The position numbers were made by a program, and so were the translations under genes. The notes under the pieces are model-generated. The model saw only the letters and a program-made list of their open reading frames with translations, ran no database searches and had not been told where the DNA came from. Shown piece by piece: positions 58,450 to 64,000 of a DNA stretch of 64,000 bases. The stretch spans positions 58,774-122,773 of the forward strand of contig MNCI01006905.1 of assembly GCA_015680685.1 (NCBI GenBank), written 5' to 3'. This DNA comes from Gnetum montanum. Its lineage: Eukaryota > Streptophyta > Gnetopsida > Gnetales > Gnetaceae. Position 1 is the stretch's first letter, and each line of letters starts with the position of its first letter.

Positions 58450-58838
58450 CACTTGGGTAGTAGGTTGGTTCGAAGGATTCTTTAAGATTACCTTAAGAAT
58501 AAGGTAATAATCTTGGCATCTACTTTTTAAAAAATATTAGATTGAGTGTGTATGCCCTAGACTCTTGCAATTAGGCCATAACATGGCTTCATCTCTTAGG
58601 ATGTTCATACTAGCACACCTTACATCCTTTTTCTTCTTCTAAAGAAGAGTTAGTACACTCCTCAACTGTAGTAGCTTTTCCTTTTTACTTATAACCTACT
58701 TTTCCATGATCTATTTTCTTCTTCTTATCTCTGCCTTTATTAAATGCTTGTTCAATCCTTTCTTCTACTATCTCAAGAGCTATAACAAACTTCTTATCCA
58801 CTGAGTCCCACATCTTCTCTACCTTTTTTGTCATATCA
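58450..58838 (-). pseudogene. Element E gag C-terminal part
   Basis: The minus frame reads 'KKVEKMWDSVDKKFVIALEI' and 'ERIEQAFNKGRDKKKKIDHG' (charged, helical), then 'EECTNSSLEEEKGCKVC'. In a shifted frame 'WPNCKSLGHTHSI' resembles a zinc knuckle (C..C...GH). It is the gag tail separated from the rest by the solo LTR at 58,840. Confidence 0.45.
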
Positions 58839-58839
58839 T

Positions 58840-59667
58840 TGGTAATGGGACACAATATCGCATGGGCCGTGATATTGCGTACATGATATCGTGTCTGCTA
58901 CGATATCACATACGTGATATCATGATGCACTGCCAAGTCTATAGATAAGAGGTGGCTCTCCCTTGTTTCTCATTCTAGGCCTAGACCATACCGAAACTCT
59001 GGCAGTTTTACCTCTCTAGAGATAGAATAATTTCCATGTGCTCGCAGTAGGAGCTCCAAAGTGAACAGATCTTTATTCGAGCAAATATTGTACCTAAACA
59101 CAAGTTTGTGTGCGGAAATAAAGATGAATTTCTTGGATAAACCTTGTAGTGCATGGAATAGGCTAAATAGGACTTTACTTAATGTCATTTATTGTTTATT
59201 ATTTAAATGCTTTATTAGTCATTAAATCTTTCTCAACCCTTCTCCCGTAGTTAAGTGCATTTAGTACAACCGCTTTGAGCATGTGTGTTACGCTTGGTGA
59301 TCCCAGCAACGAATAGCATTTGGTAACCAAGGTTGCATTGGTTCAGGGTGTGAATGGTAAGTGGGAACAGATGCTGATGCTAGGCTAGTTAAGGCTTAGC
59401 TAGTTAGTTAAGGTTAGTTAATTAGTCTCTTCACCCTTCACCTCGTTAGCATAGGAGATAAAACAAAAAAGATATAAAAATCACATACCTCAGACTTACT
59501 TAACCATACAACTGTGACAACTATAAGTAAGTCTGGGAAGACAACAAATGATTAACCTTAAGCGTTCAATAAGGCATGTAGGCACTTAGTCTGTAGAGTT
59601 CAACCAGATTGCGCATGTAATGCTCATATTCGAATGGTTGAGTGTAGGGTTATCTCGCCACTCATCA
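58840..59667 (-). repeat. Solo LTR of family F inside E gag
   Basis: On the minus strand it starts TGATGAGTGGCGAG and matches the other F copies ('ccctacactcaaccat.cgaat', 'ggttaccaaatgct'). The far end near 58,840 is approximate; no clean target-site duplication was read. It interrupts gag of element E. Confidence 0.75.
58854..58921. promoter_or_regulatory. GATATC motif array in F solo LTR
   Basis: AATATC at 58,854, GATATT at 58,871 and GATATC at 58,885, 58,902 and 58,916: five sites in 68 bp at 14-17 bp spacing, at the LTR end, with many CpG. Confidence 0.5.
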
Positions 59668-59699
59668 ATTAGCTGATTTTTGGATTGGTAGAGTTTTTT

Positions 59700-61293
59700 T
59701 CTAGAATTACATCTTCCAAGGTTTCTTCTTCCTACTTGTTGCACATTTGAGCATCTCATTTTCTAATTGATGGATCTCGGTTATGCTCTTTAGCTAATTC
59801 TCTCTTCTTTAACTCTTCTTTCTCTTTTGCCACTTGGTCTATTAATCTTTAAACCCAATGGGCAATCATCTCTAATAGTCTTCCTTGGGTGTAGACCCTA
59901 AGGGTTTCTTTGGTTTTATTTCTTAACACATCAACAATTTGTCTAGGTTGTTCCCTTTGCAAGAATCCATGGCCTAGACATCTATGTAGAAGAGAATAAT
60001 ATATATTCATTACTGGATCAAGGGATTCATGTGTCCCTTGCTTGCATCCTTGGATTTGCTTTATGAGGTTAAACACTCTTGAATAAGTTTGATATTTATC
60101 GTTAAAGAGTTCAAGCATGGTTATCCATCTTTTAATCGATTCTAGATCCAATGATCTATACCAACTCTTTGCCTTTTTGATGAGTGTCCTAGAAAATAAC
60201 TTGAGATTTTGCCAATTACTTTCAATATCCTATAAAGCATAGGCATCATGGAATGCTTAAAGGTGGTGTTGTACATCTACATTGTATCCTCCTTTAAATT
60301 TAAGAATATTATTCATATCTAGTCACTTGATGTGACTATCCCTTACATGTCTAGATGGAATATACACTACTTCCCCAATATTGATCATACTGCAAGTGGC
60401 CAATAGGGGCTCTTCATGGTCATTGGATTTGGTAGTTATCTTTGGTGCTCATAATGCTCTCTCTCTTCACACTTGATCTTGTCTCTTCTTGGTTCATACT
60501 CATTCTCTTATTTATTAGGATGCCTTTGATGATATTCATGCCTATCATGAGCTTAACACCTTTTCCTATTATAATCTCTAAGTCTTTGTTCCCTTTTGTT
60601 AGAGTCCACTGATGATCATGAGGAAGAAGAAGCAGTTGGAGAATGATGCTGACTAGTTCTCCTTCTATGAATTTAGAATTCATTCCTTTATGATTTTGCA
60701 AAAGCTCTAGGCCTTAAGCTTCACCTATGTTTAAAGTCTTTTTTCTCTCTTCTTGGTGTCTCTACAAAGATTGAATGCAATTATACCTTAACAAGTTGTT
60801 CTAGATGAATAATAGTTGTTTGTGAGTGAACATCATGACTGTGTTCAAGTTTCTCTATTAAGAATGCATTGTCATTAATTTCCACTAGGAAAACATTGTG
60901 ATTGATTTTCTTTCCTTTACTATTTTTATGCCTTGTCTCCATAGCAACATCCCTTCATACTTGCACCTCTATGGGTTCATATAGCTTGGTCATGTGTTTG
61001 GTCAAATGATACCCTTCTTGTGCATGGATCAGGTTCATCCCCATTAAGGTTTCCTGAAGCATGGATGGTGTTGCATTCTTTGGAGAAACAATAATGTTTC
61101 CTTGCAAGTCTCTCCATCTTTGCTACTCATCCTAGTGAAAAATGAATGTAAAATTAAGATAAAAGGAATTGGTATGATTGTATGAAATCCTTGTTTGCAT
61201 AGGCACACTCTAATCTTCATCATCGTGTGTTTTTTCATTACTCTTTTTTAGCTCTTTGGCCGGTGATAAATTCTCTTTAAGTGTTGAAGCCAT
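59700..61293 (-). pseudogene. Element E gag remnant
   Basis: The ATG at 61,293 opens 'MASTLKENLSPAKELKKSNE', broken by TAG codons. The frame continues to about 60,790 ('MLQETLMGMNLIHAQEGYHL'). The capsid core lies at 60,151-59,849: 'SIKRWITMLELFNDKYQTYS', 'LIKQIQGCKQGTHESLDPVM' and 'LRVYTQGRLLEMIAHWV', the 'W...F...Y....L..l.Q...Es......' pattern of retrotransposon gag. It is preceded by an arginine/glutamate-rich zone (60,700-60,420). It ends at the F solo LTR and resumes at 58,838. Confidence 0.65.
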
Positions 61294-61417
61294 ATTGTGT
61301 GTTTGATGCTTTATTATATGTGTGTTATTAAAATAGATTAAAGGTGTAAAAGATAAACTTTGTGGTTTTTGATACAACAAACTGTATTAGATCAACTACT
61401 CAACACACATTAACACA

Positions 61418-61435
61418 TCCCCAGTAACAGCACCA
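61418..61435 (-). other. Element E primer-binding site, Asp type with C-to-T changes
   Basis: The minus strand reads TGGTGCTGTTACTGGGGA directly next to the LTR. It equals the plant tRNA-Asp primer site used by many gypsy elements except at three positions where C has become T. Confidence 0.8.
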
Positions 61436-61436
61436 A

Positions 61437-62308
61437 TGATGAGCAATGGTGTATCCCAACACTTTGCCATACAAGTCATGAGTGTCTATCCATGACCAGA
61501 TCATAATCCATGGATGGAAAATGTAACTATGCTAGAAGTTGATGTTAATTTTGTGATCGTTGTCTTTCCACTTTGAGTTAGTGAAGTTCAAACATATGGT
61601 TTAACTCTCAGTGAGGCATAAGATAGGTTTATGTTGTTAGGCTCTTAGTACTCCTAATTGTAAACATGATTGGAATGAGATTAAAATCTATTCTAAGTAA
61701 TAACAAGAATGTAAATCTACTCTAACCTGGTAGCGATCAGTATATGTTTATGGTTTACCATACATGCCTTAGGCTTATGTGATTGTCACTGGAATTACCA
61801 AGTGGAATTACTACTAACCTAATCAAGCAAGACCACTATTGGGTTATCAAATAAGCACACTTAGCACTCAAAACCAATTGCACCCATTAAGGTTAACCAA
61901 TGAGCATGAAAGTAAAATACTTTGAAATGTAAATGATTATACTATGAAAATAGGAAAATTATGCTATGTAAATAGTAGAAAAAAAGAACTAAGAAATGTT
62001 GCAATGATATAAAATAGTCTTGATCTTTATTAATAGTCATAAACTATACCCAAGTACAATTTACTCAAATATAAACTCTAGTTAAATTCTTAACACCACA
62101 TTGCAAGCATTCACACTATTGTTAAAACTATGAAATCAAATTGTAAGAATTTCACTAAGGGTTGACAAAAATTGTTATTGCTTGTGCACCCAAGTGTTAG
62201 TATTTAGAGGGCTACACAACTCCGAGGAAATTATATCAATGATGACATAGCTTGAGCTATGATATCATTGATACAATATCACATTGACTAGAAAAAATAG
62301 TTTTATCA
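61437..62308 (-). repeat. Element E 5' LTR
   Basis: TGATGAGCAATGG to GTTTTATCA on the plus strand, partner of the split copy at 49,525-51,284. GATATC at 62,261 near its outer end. Adjacent to the primer site, which fixes the minus orientation. Confidence 0.85.
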
Positions 62309-62384
62309 TTCATATTTGGTAAAGATTCAATTATCTTTGGAATGTCAATCATGATGTGCAATTATAAAAGTATCATATTCAAAA

Positions 62385-62900
62385 GATATTTAATGCTACC
62401 ACTCCAAAGAACAATTAAGCATTTTTATAGTATTTAATTCATCAAGGTTTACCTATTGGTATTCACTACTCTTATTTGGGTGTTCATTACCCTAGATGTC
62501 CTCTTTGCAATATGGAAGACTCATTCATCCATTGCTTTTTTACTTGTCTCATTACTTAAATTTTTGGTCTGAATGCAACTCATATTTGCATGGTTTTAAG
62601 ATAAGGTTAGAGAGAGTTTTATTAGATGATACTTTTGAACTTCAATAATTTTTTCTTTACACTTGAAATTGCTTTCATCCCCTTATTCTTTATGACATTT
62701 GGAAATTTTGATGTAATGTGGTTTATCACAAAGATTCTCCAACTAATGGTTTTCTTTTATGTACTCAAAATAACATCGTTTAATAGCTTATGCTTAAATT
62801 ACAGTCTTGAATGTATCTCTATATAGTTTGTTTTATTTTCTTTTATAGGAAGCCTTTAGTAGGAAGTGAACACCCAAGAGGGCTCTTCTAAAAAGCATAA
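62385..62900 (+). pseudogene. LINE fragment: zinc-binding end of non-LTR reverse transcriptase
   Basis: One frame reads 'IHQGLPIGIHYSYLGVHYPR' then 'CPLCNMEDSFIHCFFTC', with a few stops upstream. This is the zf-RVT pattern of plant LINE proteins (LP.....L..rg....CplC...E...HlFf.C). The RT core is not present, so it is a short 5'-truncated copy, as LINEs usually leave. Its right end is not clear; 62,580-62,900 may be its 3' part. Confidence 0.65.
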
Positions 62901-63083
62901 GGGCTTATCCTTTTTTTATATGAGAAAGAAAGTTTTTCAAGTTTGGTTAGGCCTTTCCTTTTCTGTTATGTAGGAGTTTTACCACTCTTCAATGCTCATC
63001 TACACTTGCATTCTAAGTTTTTTCTTTATAATTTATTTTATTTTTAGGGTTCAATATCCCCTCACAAATATTTATACATGATT

Positions 63084-63310
63084 AGGGAGACATAGCTTAG
63101 TTAGTTAGAGCATGTAGCTTGTAGTTTGCAAGTCAAAGATTTAATGTTGATGGGTATGGTAATCTATCACACTATTATATTCTAACTATATGCTTAGAGG
63201 CATATATAATTGACTAGTTCTAGTTTATAATGATTTGTTAGCCTAATGGTACGACTCTTCATTTGGAAACTATAAGTTATGAGTTTGATTCTAGTAGGTA
63301 ATGTTGAGTT
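63084..63310 (+). other. Two tRNA-like modules, possible SINE remnant
   Basis: 63,088-63,155 has 'tagcttagttagttagagc' (A-box-like), then 'gcttgtagtttgcaagt', which folds as a 5-bp anticodon-type stem with a 7-base loop, and a weak B-box. 63,239-63,297 has 'ttagcctaatggtacgac' and 'gagtttgattctag' (B-box-like with C-to-T change). Neither folds into a full tRNA, so I call this a decayed tRNA-derived SINE rather than a tRNA gene. Confidence 0.35.
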
Positions 63311-64000
63311 ATAAAATTATAATTTAACCATTTATCTTGGGGAATAATATTGTTAAAAAGGTTTCCAATTCCAACACTCCACATCTAATTCTAGTTTATA
63401 ATATATATTTACCTTTATCAACTTTGATTACTAATTTATATACGAAGAATTTTTTAAAACTTGATATTATTTTTCTTCTAAAACCCAAACATTAGGTTAG
63501 ATATAGAGATGATACTAATGTTGTTAATCACATAACTTTAACAACCTCTAAGATTTTTATAAACATCTTAATCAAATAGATCCCAACATCCAATTTAATA
63601 TGGAACTAGAAAGAATGATTCTTTACCTTTCTTAGAATTAAATAAAGAAAAAAAGAAAGACTCAAATAATAAACTCAGAATTTCTTATGAAGTCTTTAGA
63701 AATTACATAGTATTAATCAATATTTAGATGGTTTCTCTAATCATCCCTTTTATTGAAAACTCTCTACCCTTTACTTTTAAATGATTGAAACCATCAACAT
63801 TTGTAATATCACAAATAGGCAAATTACTTAAACATTATCATCAAACTCAATAGCTTTGATAAAAAATTGTTATTAAAGAATGGATTAAATATATTCCTTC
63901 TTAGTTGAATAAAATAGATATTTCTTCTGATATAAATATTGATCTAAAAAATAACGATTAACTTTTAAATAAATAACTCATTAGCATTCCTTACATTAAA
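63311..64000. other. AT-rich gene-free end of window
   Basis: No domain, repeat pair or RNA gene recognised. Confidence 0.3.

Larger units (their letters stand above)
49525..62308 (-). mobile_element. Element E: LTR retrotransposon with gag, protease and unusual third ORF
   Basis: LTRs at 49,525-51,284 (split by a solo LTR) and 61,437-62,308 have TGATGAG and TTATCA ends. In element sense (minus) the order is 5' LTR, Asp-type primer site, gag from 61,293, protease near 58,000, a coiled-coil ORF at 54,100-51,500, a G-rich polypurine tract and 3' LTR. No RT or integrase was recognised. Solo LTRs of family F lie at 58,840-59,667 and 56,555-57,125. E is therefore non-autonomous as seen, or has lost pol. 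Confidence 0.8.

Noticed and set aside
63088-63155. Functional tRNA gene
   Set aside because: The acceptor stem does not pair, the B-box is weak and the anticodon loop lacks the usual T before the anticodon.

Overview
This window looks like intergenic DNA from a large, repeat-rich plant genome. A gymnosperm (conifer or cycad) or another large-genome land plant fits best, but no gene in the window fixes the species. It is AT-rich and CpG-poor and holds almost nothing but old, nested LTR retrotransposons. Their reading frames are broken mainly by TAG/TAA codons where a related frame has CAG/CAA, the pattern left by C-to-T decay of methylated DNA. I found no intact cellular gene, rRNA gene, functional tRNA gene or CRISPR array.

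Layout. (1) About 1-14,700: a decayed element (called G1) read on the minus strand, with TATA box, primer-binding-like site, gag (from 11,846) and retropepsin (8,960-8,150). It has no recognisable reverse transcriptase or integrase. Where those would lie there is a plus-strand, intron-containing gene remnant (3,733-7,340) whose first part looks like a plant FCP1/NLI-type HAD phosphatase. (2) 14,728-28,560: element A on the plus strand, with a 2.5-kb LTR, a Met-type primer-binding site, unrecognised decayed coding sequence and, at 27,690-28,260, a retropepsin region. It is split by element B. (3) 20,187-26,502: element B, a complete minus-strand Ty3/gypsy element with two LTRs, gag, RT, RNase H and integrase. 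(4) 30,591-42,552: element C on the plus strand, with about 2.8-kb LTRs and the order protease, plant/archaeal-type RNase H, RT, RT-linked RNase H, integrase, extra ORF. (5) 42,553-48,381: element D on the plus strand. Its gag is the same family as that of G1, and it keeps an integrase remnant but has lost RT and carries an LTR-like insertion. (6) 49,525-62,308: element E on the minus strand, with two LTRs, an Asp-type primer-binding site, gag and protease. In place of RT it has an ORF resembling the putative plant transposon protein family with a long coiled coil. Three solo LTRs of a related family (F) sit inside it. (7) 62,309-64,000: a LINE reverse-transcriptase zinc-finger fragment and a tRNA-like, SINE-like stretch.

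The items most worth following up are the spliced FCP1-like remnant lying antisense to a gag-protease element, the RNase H placed before RT in element C with an extra promoter-bearing ORF after integrase, and the GATATC arrays at the LTR ends of families E and F. Two sites need assembly care: the single N at 33,321, which sits in an exact 400-bp-offset duplication, and the 263-bp gap at 48,382-48,644.
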